Source of the DNA: Variovorax sp. MHTC-1
GTDB lineage: Bacteria > Pseudomonadota > Gammaproteobacteria > Burkholderiales > Burkholderiaceae_C
NCBI RefSeq assembly: GCF_003984645.1
Contig: NZ_RWKI01000010.1
Location: 62,001-126,000 of the forward strand
Direction of reading: 5' to 3'
DNA length: 64,000 bases
The notes beneath the pieces were generated by a model that made no database searches, was not told the origin of the DNA, and worked only from the letters and a program-made list of their open reading frames with translations. The translations under genes were made by a program, and so were the position numbers. Positions 56,009 through 64,000 of this stretch are shown here, one piece after another; positions within the stretch are counted from its first letter, which is position 1, and the number at the start of each line of letters is the position of its first letter.

Positions 56009-56607
56009 AGATGTCCCTTGTGCCCTTGCGCGCGGCGCGCCAGCGCCAGCGCGGCGTCGTCCTGCTGCTGTGCCTCATCGTTCTCGTGATCCTGCTGACC
56101 GGCGGTGTGGCGGTTGTGCGTTCCATGAACGCCTCCCTGACCTCAGCCGGCAACCTGGCCTTCAGGCGCGACCTCGTGAACCAGGGTGAGCGGGCCGTGT
56201 CCCTCGTGCTGGCGAAGTTCGCCAGCACCGGAACGCTCGTGAATGCGACCGACGATCTTCCGGGCGAGAACTTCAAGGCGACCAAGCTCGACACCAACAC
56301 GCATGGCGTGCCGATGGCGCTGCTGGACGACAAGACCTTCGGAACGGTCGGCAAGGCTTCCAACGACGTCACCGATACCGCCGCGCAGGTCAGCATCCGC
56401 TACGTGATCGATCGCCTCTGCGCCGGCACGGGACCGGCCACCAGCGCCGGCTGCGTGCAGTCGTCCGCGGCTCCCGCCGGAGGCACCGCCAGCCCCACGC
56501 CGCCGCCGGCGCCGCCCACCGCGACGGTCTACCGCCTGAGCATGCGGGTCAGCGGTCCCCGCGATACGCAGGTGTTCTTGCAGTCGACGTTCACCAAGCC
56601 AGATTGA
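56005..56607 (+). CDS. pilX: Minor pilin PilX
   Basis: A 200-residue protein whose hydrophobic start (QRGVVLLLCLIVLVILLTGG) lacks the Glu5 of ordinary pilins, which is usual in PilX. The rest includes a Pro-rich spacer (PAGGTASPTPPPAPP) before VYRLSMRVSGPRDTQVFLQS. It connects pilW and pilY1 with a 4-base overlap at both ends. Confidence 0.85.
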   Translation: MKMSLVPLRAARQRQRGVVLLLCLIVLVILLTGGVAVVRSMNASLTSAGNLAFRRDLVNQGERAVSLVLAKFASTGTLVNATDDLPGENFKATKLDTNTHGVPMALLDDKTFGTVGKASNDVTDTAAQVSIRYVIDRLCAGTGPATSAGCVQSSAAPAGGTASPTPPPAPPTATVYRLSMRVSGPRDTQVFLQSTFTKPD

Positions 56608-56624
56608 GAAGGCATCGCATCACC

Positions 56625-59600
56625 ATGACACGCGTTTTTCGTCGTTCGTCGACAAGGGTCTCCAGGGCGGGCGTGATCGCGGCCGCGTGGCTGGGCCTGT
56701 CGTGCACGGCTGTGCTGGCGGCCGCCACGAAGCTCGCCGACCAGCCGGTGTTCGCAACGGCCGATGTGCCCGGCAACCTGCTGCTGGCGCTGTCGGTGGA
56801 ATTTCCCACCGCCATCAGCGTGGCGAACCTCAACGACTATGCCGATGCCACCGAGTACCTCGGCTATTTCGATCCGCGGAAGTGCTACGTCTACAAGTAC
56901 GTCGAGCCCGCTGTCAAGGACGGCCCCGCGTCGAACAGCTACTTCCAGCCCGCGGGCGCGGCGACCGGCAGCAACAAGCACAGCTGCTCGGGCCAATGGA
57001 GCGGGAACTTCATGAACTGGGCGGCGATGCAGACCATCGACCCGTTTCGATGGGCGCTTTCCGGCGGCTACCGCAGCGTCGACACCACGAGTGAAACCAT
57101 CCTGGAGAAGGCGTGGGGTTCCAGCCAGGGCACCATCGCCAACTTTCCGCTGCGCGGAACCGACCAGCCCACCGGCCACAAGTTGCCCAGCAGCCTCATC
57201 GCCTCTGTCACGCCGTTCAGCAGGTGGGACAGCTTCAACAGCAGCATCTGGTCGCGCGGCAACACGATGGTGTTCACGGGAACAGGCGACCTCAACGGAA
57301 CCGGCGCCGACCTGAGCGATGTCGACCGTGCGAACAGGTCGAAGAAGGAGGATTCGGTCTACCGGGTCTACGTGCGCGTCAAGGTCTGCGATGCCAAGCC
57401 GGAAGGCGGCGGCGTGGAAGCCAATTGCGTCAGGTACGGAAGCAGCTACAAGCCGGAAGGCCTGTTGCAGCAGAACGCCAACAAGATCCGCTATGGCACC
57501 TTCTCGTTCCTCAACGCCGATGGCGAGACGCAGCAGGGCGGGGTGATGCGTGCGCCGATGGGATTCATCGGCCCGACGTATCCGAAGCCGCTGTCCAACG
57601 CCGTGGTGACCAACACCCGCAGCGAATGGGATCCCGCCACCGGCATCATGCACACCAACCCCGACAGGGCCTCCGCCAAGGCGAGCAGCGTCGCGCAGAG
57701 CGGGGTAATGAACTACCTCAACAAGTTCGGGGAGGCCGCCAAGAGCTACATGACGAACGACAACGTCAGCGAGCTCTACTACGCGGCGGTGCGGTACTTC
57801 GAGAAGCTTGGCAACGTGCCGGAGTGGACCGACTCGGTAGCCCCCGGCGCCGAGAACAGGGATGCCAGGCTCGATGGATTTCCTGCAGTGATCGACTGGA
57901 AGGACGAGGACCCGATCGCCTATTCGTGCCAGAAGAACTTCATTCTGGGCATCGGCGACGACCACACCCACCATGACTACAACGTGGGCGGGAGCTTGGT
58001 CCGCAGAGGCCGGCCCATTCCTGCAGAAGTCGCGGCGGACACGTTCAACAAGGCGGACGACTGGACCAAGAGTGTTCAAACGCTCGAAGGCATGGCGCTC
58101 ACAAACTGGGTGAAGAACGGCGCCGGCTCGAGCACTTTCATCGCGGGTCTGGCCTATGGCGCGCACATCAATGACATCCGGCCGGATCTGCCCGGCGTCC
58201 AGAACATCTCGACCTATTGGATGGATGTCATGGAGTTCCAGCGGGCCGAAGACCGGAATCCTTACTACCTGGCAGCCAAGTACGGCGGCTTCAGCGTGCC
58301 CGCGGGCTATGACACGGCCAACACCAAGACGGCGCTGAAGCAGAACTGGTGGAACATGTCGGGCGACACCATCGACATGAACGGCAAGTCCCGCCTGCGC
58401 CCGGACAACTACTTCCTGGCCGGCAACGCACGGCAGATGGTGAGCGGCCTGAAATCGGCATTCACCGACATTGCCAACGCCATCAAGGCATTCACGACGT
58501 CGTTCTCCCTCTCCACCGCGCAGGCCTCTTCCTCGGGGAACGCCTCCTATGCATCGCAGTACGACTCCAAGGGATGGACCGGCGTGGTGACGGCGAGCAC
58601 GATCACCTTCGCAAGCGACGGCACGCCGTCCGCCGCGCCGGCCTGGTCCACCAGCACCACGCTCGAGGCGCAACTGGCCAATGGCGGCTGGGACACGGCG
58701 CGCCGCGTTGCGACATGGGACGGCAGCAAGGGCGTTGCATTCCGCGCCGGGGCCCTGACCTCGGCGCAGCTGGCAGCCCTCACGCCCGCCTACGCCATCG
58801 GCAACACGAGTACCGACTATCTCAACTACCTTCGGGGCGACCGAAAGAACGAAGCCACCTCGGCGGTGGCCGGAAGCACCAAGGCCCTGCGCAGCCGGGC
58901 GCTCCTGCTGGGCGACATCGTCGATGCAAAGGTGATGCCGGTAGGTCCGCCCAGCACGAACTATTCGGAGAACAGCAGCCCGGGCTACGCGGCCTTCAAG
59001 GCCCGATGGGCCGGACGCCCCACCATGGTCTACGCCGGCGGCAACGACGGCATGCTGCACGCCTTCAACGGCACCCTCACGGGCGCCACCGCCGGGACGG
59101 AGCAGTTCGCCTATGTCCCCAGCGCCCTGTTCCAGGGCCCGAACGGCACGCCGCAGGTGGATGGGCTGGTACAGATCGGCAACCCCAACTACGTCCACCA
59201 CTACTACGTGGACGCGACCCCGCTCGCCTTCGACATCGACCTGAACAGCGCCGGCGGCGCGTTCACCACCACGAGCAACGGCAGCAATGCCAACTGGCAC
59301 ACGCTGCTGATCGGCGGGCTGGGCAAGGGCGGCAAGAGCTTCTACGCCATCGACGTGACCGACCCGGCCGGCATGACCAGCGAAGCCGCCGTGGCGGGCA
59401 AGGTGAGGTGGGAGTTCAGCGATGCCACCATGGGCTACAGCTACGGTGCGCCCACGGTCGTGAAGACCAAGAAGTACGGGTGGGTGGTGATGCTGACATC
59501 GGGCTACAACAACAGCGACGGCAAGGGCTATCTGTACATCGTCAACCCGAAGACCGGCGCGTTGCTCGAGAAGATGCAGACGCCCACGTCCTCCAACGGA

Positions 59601-60386
59601 CTGGTGCACGCCTCGGCCTACGTCGCCGATCGTGCCGACCACACCGCAGATGCCGTCTATGCGGCGGACCTCGACGGGCAGCTCTGGCGCTTCGATCTCA
59701 CCGCTCCCAAGGGAAGCACCGCCGCGTACCCCGCGCCGACACTGCTGGCCACGCTGACCGACGCATCCGGTGCCGCGCAGCCTGTGACCACCGCGCCGCT
59801 GATCGAGATCAATCCCGTCACGCGCAAGCGCTTCGTGCTGCTCGGAACCGGCAAGCTGCTGGACCCCTCGGACGTGAACTCGAAGGCGCCGCAGTCGTTC
59901 TACGCCATCGTCGACGGCACTGCCGGCTCCTTCAATGCCGTCGGCAGTGCGATCACGCGCGCCAGGCTCACGCAGGTGACCGACGTGACGACGGGCGCCA
60001 CCTTGTCGAGCACCTCGATGGGCTGGTACCTCGACCTGGACGTCGACACCGCCGTCAGCTGGCGCATGGTGTCCACCCCCGCGACCTACAGCGGCGTCGT
60101 GGCGTTCTCCAGCCTGCTGACCACGGGCGATGCTTGCAGCCCCTCGGGGCAAAGCCGGGTCTTCGCCATCAACTACGGCACCGGCAGATCGGTGCTGCTG
60201 TCGGCGCCCGATGGCTACGCGGCCATCTCCAGCGCGGTGACCGACCTGCGCTTCGTGGGCGTGGACGGGAGCCCCCGCCTCATCGCAGGCACGACCAAGG
60301 GCGACATCGCCAAGATTCCCACCGACCTGAAAAGCGGCATCTCGTTGCGCCTGCTGAACTGGCGCGAAGTGCCGGCGGTGAACTAG
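56625..60386 (+). CDS. pilY1: Type IV pilus tip adhesin/assembly protein PilY1
   Basis: A 1253-residue exported protein. The ATG at 56625 lies 18 bases after the pilX stop; a TTG at 56604 overlaps it. The N-terminal signal is followed by a large variable region, then the conserved C-terminal beta-propeller with GGNDGMLHAFNG, AAVAGKVRWEFSDATMGYSY, and DLDGQLWRFDL-type metal loops. PilY1 caps the pilus, controls retraction and can signal surface contact. The PilX-PilY1 order at the operon end is standard. Confidence 0.92.
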   Translation: MTRVFRRSSTRVSRAGVIAAAWLGLSCTAVLAAATKLADQPVFATADVPGNLLLALSVEFPTAISVANLNDYADATEYLGYFDPRKCYVYKYVEPAVKDGPASNSYFQPAGAATGSNKHSCSGQWSGNFMNWAAMQTIDPFRWALSGGYRSVDTTSETILEKAWGSSQGTIANFPLRGTDQPTGHKLPSSLIASVTPFSRWDSFNSSIWSRGNTMVFTGTGDLNGTGADLSDVDRANRSKKEDSVYRVYVRVKVCDAKPEGGGVEANCVRYGSSYKPEGLLQQNANKIRYGTFSFLNADGETQQGGVMRAPMGFIGPTYPKPLSNAVVTNTRSEWDPATGIMHTNPDRASAKASSVAQSGVMNYLNKFGEAAKSYMTNDNVSELYYAAVRYFEKLGNVPEWTDSVAPGAENRDARLDGFPAVIDWKDEDPIAYSCQKNFILGIGDDHTHHDYNVGGSLVRRGRPIPAEVAADTFNKADDWTKSVQTLEGMALTNWVKNGAGSSTFIAGLAYGAHINDIRPDLPGVQNISTYWMDVMEFQRAEDRNPYYLAAKYGGFSVPAGYDTANTKTALKQNWWNMSGDTIDMNGKSRLRPDNYFLAGNARQMVSGLKSAFTDIANAIKAFTTSFSLSTAQASSSGNASYASQYDSKGWTGVVTASTITFASDGTPSAAPAWSTSTTLEAQLANGGWDTARRVATWDGSKGVAFRAGALTSAQLAALTPAYAIGNTSTDYLNYLRGDRKNEATSAVAGSTKALRSRALLLGDIVDAKVMPVGPPSTNYSENSSPGYAAFKARWAGRPTMVYAGGNDGMLHAFNGTLTGATAGTEQFAYVPSALFQGPNGTPQVDGLVQIGNPNYVHHYYVDATPLAFDIDLNSAGGAFTTTSNGSNANWHTLLIGGLGKGGKSFYAIDVTDPAGMTSEAAVAGKVRWEFSDATMGYSYGAPTVVKTKKYGWVVMLTSGYNNSDGKGYLYIVNPKTGALLEKMQTPTSSNGLVHASAYVADRADHTADAVYAADLDGQLWRFDLTAPKGSTAAYPAPTLLATLTDASGAAQPVTTAPLIEINPVTRKRFVLLGTGKLLDPSDVNSKAPQSFYAIVDGTAGSFNAVGSAITRARLTQVTDVTTGATLSSTSMGWYLDLDVDTAVSWRMVSTPATYSGVVAFSSLLTTGDACSPSGQSRVFAINYGTGRSVLLSAPDGYAAISSAVTDLRFVGVDGSPRLIAGTTKGDIAKIPTDLKSGISLRLLNWREVPAVN

Positions 60387-60390
60387 CGGC

Positions 60391-61119
60391 ATGGGTGTCT
60401 CCGGAATGCAGGAGTGGCGCAGGCAGGGCGTGCCCATACTGAGGCTTGGCGTCTACACGTTGCCGGCCGCCGAGGCTGCAGTGATCCAGACGATCGTCCG
60501 GTTGTATGCGAACGACATCGCATTTCCATGGACGCTGGTCGATATGCCGCCGTATGACGCGCTGATCATCGATAGCACCGCGACAGAGGATGAGCGCCGC
60601 GAGCTGGCCCTCATGGCCGGTGCCGTGCTTACGCTCACGCGCATGAACGCGGACGAGCTGCCCGATACGATGGCGCGGCCGATTCGCGCGGACAGGTTGA
60701 AGAAGTGGTTGCAAGACATCGAGTGCGCCTTGCAGGAGATGCCTTCGGAGCTGAGCATGGACGGGCAAGCCTGCGCGAAGCTCGAGGTCTCCGATTCGGT
60801 CCGCTTCATGCTTCGCCGCTGGCCTTCGACCCTGCTGCTGCGAAATGACCCCCACAAGGTGGAAATGGCGAGCCTGCTGTTGCGCCATGAATTGAACGGG
60901 ATCGAGCTGGCCGAGATCAGCGGACTCCCGCCTGTTCAATGCGCCAGATTCTTGCAAGTGCTGCAATCCGCGGGCTTGTTGGAAGTGCATGTGGCGCCGG
61001 ACGTTCCGGCCCATGCCGAAGTTTCGCGGTCGACGGAGCCTGCCGGCGCGGCCCGGAGCAACTTTGTGAAAAGCCTGATCGACGGCATCCGTCGCGGACT
61101 CAGCCTGCGAGCGTCATGA
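60391..61119 (+). CDS. Hypothetical protein with a winged-helix-like C-terminus
   Basis: Not recognised by function. The 242-residue protein has an N-terminal alpha/beta part (LGVYTLPAAEAAVIQTIVRL, PYDALIIDSTATEDERRELA) and a C-terminal part that looks like a winged helix (LNGIELAEISGLPPVQCARF, LQVLQSAGLLEVHV). Similar proteins in Burkholderiales are paired with a small MglA/COG2229-type GTPase. Here the GTPase that follows is cut to a stub. The gene starts 4 bases after the pilY1 stop and may share its operon. Confidence 0.6.
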   Translation: MGVSGMQEWRRQGVPILRLGVYTLPAAEAAVIQTIVRLYANDIAFPWTLVDMPPYDALIIDSTATEDERRELALMAGAVLTLTRMNADELPDTMARPIRADRLKKWLQDIECALQEMPSELSMDGQACAKLEVSDSVRFMLRRWPSTLLLRNDPHKVEMASLLLRHELNGIELAEISGLPPVQCARFLQVLQSAGLLEVHVAPDVPAHAEVSRSTEPAGAARSNFVKSLIDGIRRGLSLRAS

Positions 61120-61223
61120 AAGAGCACGACATCCTCTTCACGAAGAGCGTGGGCGAGGGCAAGACAACGGCGATCGGCTGCACGAGCGAAGGCACAGGGC
61201 CGGCCTCGTTCGAAGCCGCTTGA
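61116..61223 (+). pseudogene. N-terminal stub of a COG2229-type small GTPase
   Basis: A 35-residue ORF whose start overlaps the preceding stop. MKEHDILFTKSVGEGKTTAI matches the first strand and P-loop of the family, which reads roughly MKEHKILFTGxVGAGKTTAI. The first Gly of the P-loop is Lys here, and the sequence turns random after SEGTG and ends. Everything after the P-loop is missing. Confidence 0.65.
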
Positions 61224-61246
61224 ACTCACCCCAACTTCAGAACAAC

Positions 61247-62854
61247 ATGAGAGATCCATCATTGCCAGTACCGGCGCCGCACGCCCTCTGGGCGCTTCTC
61301 CTGTGTGCGCTGCTCGCTGCCTGCGGCGGCGGTTCAGGAGCGGGCGGCGGCGCGGCCATTGCGCCGGCCCCGGCCGCCGCCGCAACTTCCGGCGAGTCGG
61401 CCACCGCCACCGCAGGCACGACCACTGCCGGCGGCACGACCACCATCAGCGGCACGAGCGCCACCAACGGCACGAGCACCACCAGCGGCACGAGCACCAC
61501 CAGCGACACGACCACCGCCGTCGCAGCCGACGACGGCTTGATCGGCTGGGCCACGGTACACAGCGCAGGCGCGCCCACCGGCGGCTTTGCGGCCGTCGCT
61601 GCCAAGGCGCCCGTGACCTGCACCGCCACCAGCATGCGCCTTTTACGCGATTGCCTGTACCGCTCGAAGAAGACGGATGCCGGCAACGACGATCCGCGTG
61701 CCGGCGCGCCCAACTGGTCCACCTGGGAAGTGCACAACGGCGTGACCGGAGGCTGGAAGGACTATCCGGTCGTCATCTTCATCAAGGGCCGCATCGACGC
61801 CAACGTCAACGACAGCGGCACGATCCTGACGCAAGCCGCGTACGAGGCCGGCACCGACCCCTTGTGCAGCGGCAAGATCCGGCAGCCGTGCCAGCAGGCG
61901 GTGACGCAGGCGAAGCTGGAGCGCGGCAATATCTCGGTTGTCGGCGTGGCCGGCGACGACGGCACGTTGCCCGAGTTCCACCAGGGCTGGCTGATGCTCA
62001 GCGGCCAGAGCAACGTCATCGTGCGCAACCTGCGCTTCGTGCCGGCCACCGATTTCTGGCCTTCCTTCGAGGCCTGCGCCTCGGGCATCTCCGACCCCGA
62101 CTACTGCGCCTGGAACGCCGAGCCCGACGCCATGACCATCATCGGCGGCAGCCGCGTCTGGGTCGACCACTGCGAGTTCACCGATGGCCCCGAACTGCAA
62201 GGCGCGCAAACCGACAAGTCGCGCTACAAGTACTACGACGGCCTGCTCGACATCAAGAGCGGGGCCGACTACGTGACGGTCTCCTACAGCCGCTTCTACA
62301 ACCACCACAAGGCCATGCTGATCGGCGCCACCGACAGCAACGACGGCGACTACCGCATCACCTTCCATCACAACCATATCCAGTGGGTGAACCAGCGCAT
62401 GCCGCGCGTGCGCAACGGCCAGGTTCACATCCTGAACAACGTGTACGCCGGCCCGAAGCAGGCCGACTACACGCAGCAGTACTACTTCGGCTACGGCATC
62501 GGGCTGGGCTACAACTCGAAGGTCTATTCCGAGCGCAATGCCTTCGACATTCCCAACGCCGCGGCCAGCAACCTGCTGAGCGCCAGCTTCGACAAGTGGG
62601 CCCAGTACTTCACCGACGCGGGCTCGTGGCTCAACGGCGCTGCGGTGGACCTCAACGCGGTGGCCAAGTCGCTGATCGATGCCAGGAACAACGGCGGCTC
62701 GACGCCCTTCATCGGCCCGGTGACCTGGAGCCCCGCCGCCAGCTACAGCTACACCGCCGATACCGGCGTGGATGCGCTGCGCACCAAGGTGGCGGCCAGC
62801 GCCGGCGTCGGCAAGGTGTCGCCGGTGCCTTCGCCCTACACGGTTTCCCCCTGA
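61247..62854 (+). CDS. Pectate lyase family 1 lipoprotein
   Basis: Cleaves polygalacturonate by beta-elimination outside the cell. The chosen ATG (61247) gives 535 residues; a TTG at 61220 is an alternative. A lipoprotein signal (ALWALLLCALLAAC) leads to a Thr/Ser/Gly-rich linker (about 45-95: TTTISGTSATNGTSTTSG). The right-handed beta-helix has the PL1 patterns WVDHCEFTDG, YYDGLLDIKSGADYVTVSYS, and NQRMPRVRNGQVHILNN, whose Arg residues lie near the active site. It suggests growth on plant material. It follows the GTPase stub without an obvious promoter. Confidence 0.9.
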   Translation: MRDPSLPVPAPHALWALLLCALLAACGGGSGAGGGAAIAPAPAAAATSGESATATAGTTTAGGTTTISGTSATNGTSTTSGTSTTSDTTTAVAADDGLIGWATVHSAGAPTGGFAAVAAKAPVTCTATSMRLLRDCLYRSKKTDAGNDDPRAGAPNWSTWEVHNGVTGGWKDYPVVIFIKGRIDANVNDSGTILTQAAYEAGTDPLCSGKIRQPCQQAVTQAKLERGNISVVGVAGDDGTLPEFHQGWLMLSGQSNVIVRNLRFVPATDFWPSFEACASGISDPDYCAWNAEPDAMTIIGGSRVWVDHCEFTDGPELQGAQTDKSRYKYYDGLLDIKSGADYVTVSYSRFYNHHKAMLIGATDSNDGDYRITFHHNHIQWVNQRMPRVRNGQVHILNNVYAGPKQADYTQQYYFGYGIGLGYNSKVYSERNAFDIPNAAASNLLSASFDKWAQYFTDAGSWLNGAAVDLNAVAKSLIDARNNGGSTPFIGPVTWSPAASYSYTADTGVDALRTKVAASAGVGKVSPVPSPYTVSP

Positions 62855-62874
62855 TCCCGCCTGCCGAGGCGGGA
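62855..62874 (+). terminator. Hairpin after the pectate lyase gene
   Basis: A perfect 8-bp stem TCCCGCCT/AGGCGGGA with a GCCG loop overlaps the end of the coding frame. There is no T-run, so termination efficiency is unclear. Confidence 0.4.
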
Positions 62875-62888
62875 CATCCTTCAAATCA

Positions 62889-64000
62889 ATGACGATTCAC
62901 ATGCTCCCCTGCCAGACCATCGCGCACCGCTCGCGGCCTCCAGCATCGACCAGGCGTTCGCTGCTGACAGCGTGCGCCATCGCTTCCTCGCTCCAGCTCA
63001 TCGGTCTGCCGGGCTTCGCCAGGGCTGACGACACGATCGTGATCGGCCAGTCCGCGCCATTCAGCGGCCCGTCCGCGCAACTCGGAACGGAGTTCAACCT
63101 GGGCGCGCGTACCTACTTCCAGATGGTCAACGAGAGCGGCGGCGTCCACGGCCGCAGGATCGAACTGCGCGCCAAGGATGATGCCTACGACCCCAGTCTC
63201 ACAGCGCGCAACACCACCGAACTGCTCGAGCAGGATCGTGCCGTTGCGCTGTTCGGCTACGTCGGCACCTCCACCACGCTGGCGGCTTTGCCGGTGGCCG
63301 TGGCTGCCCAGGTGCCGTTCTTTGCGCCGGTCACCGGCGCCGATGCGTTGCGCCAGCCATTCAACCGCTACGTCTTCAACGTCAGGGCCAGCCATTTCGA
63401 CGAAGCGGAGTACATCCTCGACCAGTTGTCGATCACCGGCACCAAGAGCATCGCCGTCTTCTACCAGAACGACGCCTACGGCAAGGCCGGGCTCGATGCA
63501 ATCAACAAGGCGAAAGCCAAGCGCGGCCTGTCGACCGTTGCAGCGGCGACGGTGGAGCGGCACAGCACCGACGTGAGCGCCGCATCGAGGACGCTCCAGG
63601 CGGCGCGCCCGGACGCCGTCGTGCTGATCAGCTCCTACGCGACCAGTGCCACCTTGATCAAGGAAATGAAAAAGGCCGGCTACACCGGCCGGTTCGTCAG
63701 CGTGTCCTTCGTTGGGGGCCAGGCGCTGGCCGACGAACTGGGCAGCGCCGGTGCGGGCGTGATGATCTCCGAAGTCGTGCCCTTCCCCTGGGGCAAGGCC
63801 TCTCCCATTCAGCGCGAATATGCCCGGGCGATGCAGAAGGCCGGCGTGCCGCGCATGAGCTTCGGATCGATGGAAGGCTTCCTGGCTGCGAAAACCCTGG
63901 TCGAAGGGCTGCGGCGCGCAGGACGGGATCTCACGCGAGCCAGGCTGATCGCAGCCCTGGAAACGCTGAACAACTGGGACGCAGGCGGCTTTACCGTGTC
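62889..64000 (+). CDS. Branched-chain-amino-acid-type ABC substrate-binding protein, C-terminus missing
   Basis: The frame stays open to the right edge (about 370 codons). Leader with a twin-arginine-like TRRSLLTACAIASSLQL precedes a periplasmic-binding-protein type 1 fold: TIVIGQSAPFSGPSAQLGTE, FFAPVTGADALRQPFNRYVF, FYQNDAYGKAGLDAI and AAARTLQAARPDAVVLI-like blocks. Such proteins feed Liv-type importers or signal receptors. No transporter subunit lies in the window, so the ligand is unknown. ATG at 62901 is an alternative start. Confidence 0.85.
   Translation, partial: MTIHMLPCQTIAHRSRPPASTRRSLLTACAIASSLQLIGLPGFARADDTIVIGQSAPFSGPSAQLGTEFNLGARTYFQMVNESGGVHGRRIELRAKDDAYDPSLTARNTTELLEQDRAVALFGYVGTSTTLAALPVAVAAQVPFFAPVTGADALRQPFNRYVFNVRASHFDEAEYILDQLSITGTKSIAVFYQNDAYGKAGLDAINKAKAKRGLSTVAAATVERHSTDVSAASRTLQAARPDAVVLISSYATSATLIKEMKKAGYTGRFVSVSFVGGQALADELGSAGAGVMISEVVPFPWGKASPIQREYARAMQKAGVPRMSFGSMEGFLAAKTLVEGLRRAGRDLTRARLIAALETLNNWDAGGFTV

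Noticed and set aside
56529..60437. An open frame of 1302 codons on the minus strand opposite pilX-pilY1
   Set aside because: It is the antisense shadow of a GC-rich gene. The translation is His/Arg/Gly/Val-rich with no domain, and the plus strand clearly encodes PilY1.
61400..61520. Repeated ACGAGCACCACCAGCGGC units as a possible CRISPR or minisatellite
   Set aside because: They encode the Thr/Ser/Gly linker of the lyase in frame, have no unique spacers and no cas genes nearby.
61643..62884. A 413-codon minus-strand frame opposite the pectate lyase
   Set aside because: Shadow frame made of Val/Gly/His/Asp-rich sequence; the lyase motifs are on the plus strand.

Overview
The window is high-GC DNA whose core gene order and protein families (lolB-ispE-tRNA-Gln-prs-rplY-pth, mutM/dynamin-like/mutY, rapZ-recN-nadK/hrcA, spoT-rpoZ-gmk-yicC, kinase/PP2C-rph-rdgB-hemW) point to a betaproteobacterium of the Burkholderiales, most likely Comamonadaceae and Variovorax-like. 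That placement is an inference from gene order and protein style, not from a database match.

Positions 1-30.2 kb are conserved housekeeping DNA. A peptide-type ABC importer (binding protein, two permeases, two ATPases) reads leftward to the window start. It is followed by a 2[4Fe-4S] ferredoxin, then translation, nucleotide, isoprenoid and lipoprotein-sorting genes on the minus strand, DNA glycosylases flanking a dynamin-like GTPase, the ppGpp enzyme with omega subunit and guanylate kinase, a cytoplasmic Ser/Thr kinase-phosphatase pair, RNase PH, the RdgB NTPase, HemW and a TetR regulator. Many neighbours overlap by 4 bases (ATGA or GTGA), which suggests translational coupling. Four tRNA genes lie here: Gln(TTG), one with anticodon CAT (Ile2-like or Met), Arg(ACG) and Ser(TGA).

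From tRNA-Ser (30.16 kb) to about 51.8 kb the DNA is accessory and eroded. It opens with a frameshifted IS66 tnpB remnant carrying a heptanucleotide tandem repeat, followed by small unknown genes that include two diverged paralogues on opposite strands. Next is a 1122-residue fusion of a multicopper oxidase with a galactose-oxidase-like propeller, then a TIGR04325-type methyltransferase and a metal-resistance-type small protein. A run of about fourteen minus-strand genes (50.4 to 40.3 kb) encodes an envelope copper/thiol redox module: multicopper oxidase, small copper-linked protein, PII-like protein, DUF2933 protein, Rieske protein, cytochrome c, two TlpA-like thioredoxins, SCO, a BNR-repeat protein, a 44-residue membrane protein, a dsbC remnant, a CYCXC protein and DsbD. 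Relics of copA, czcA/cusA, an isoprenylcysteine methyltransferase-family gene and a P4-type integrase show that a metal-resistance island has been decaying here.

From 52 kb the DNA looks ordered again: a LysR regulator, a tightly overlapping type IV pilus operon (pilE, fimT, pilV, pilW, pilX, pilY1), an unknown winged-helix-like protein followed by a 35-residue stub of a small GTPase, a lipoprotein pectate lyase and the start of a branched-chain-amino-acid-type binding protein. Secreted pectate lyase plus pili would fit a plant- or soil-associated life.

The best candidates for something undescribed are the oxidase-propeller fusion (34324-37692), the redox module with its PII-like gene (40277-50369), and the paired small-protein family at 31188-33312.
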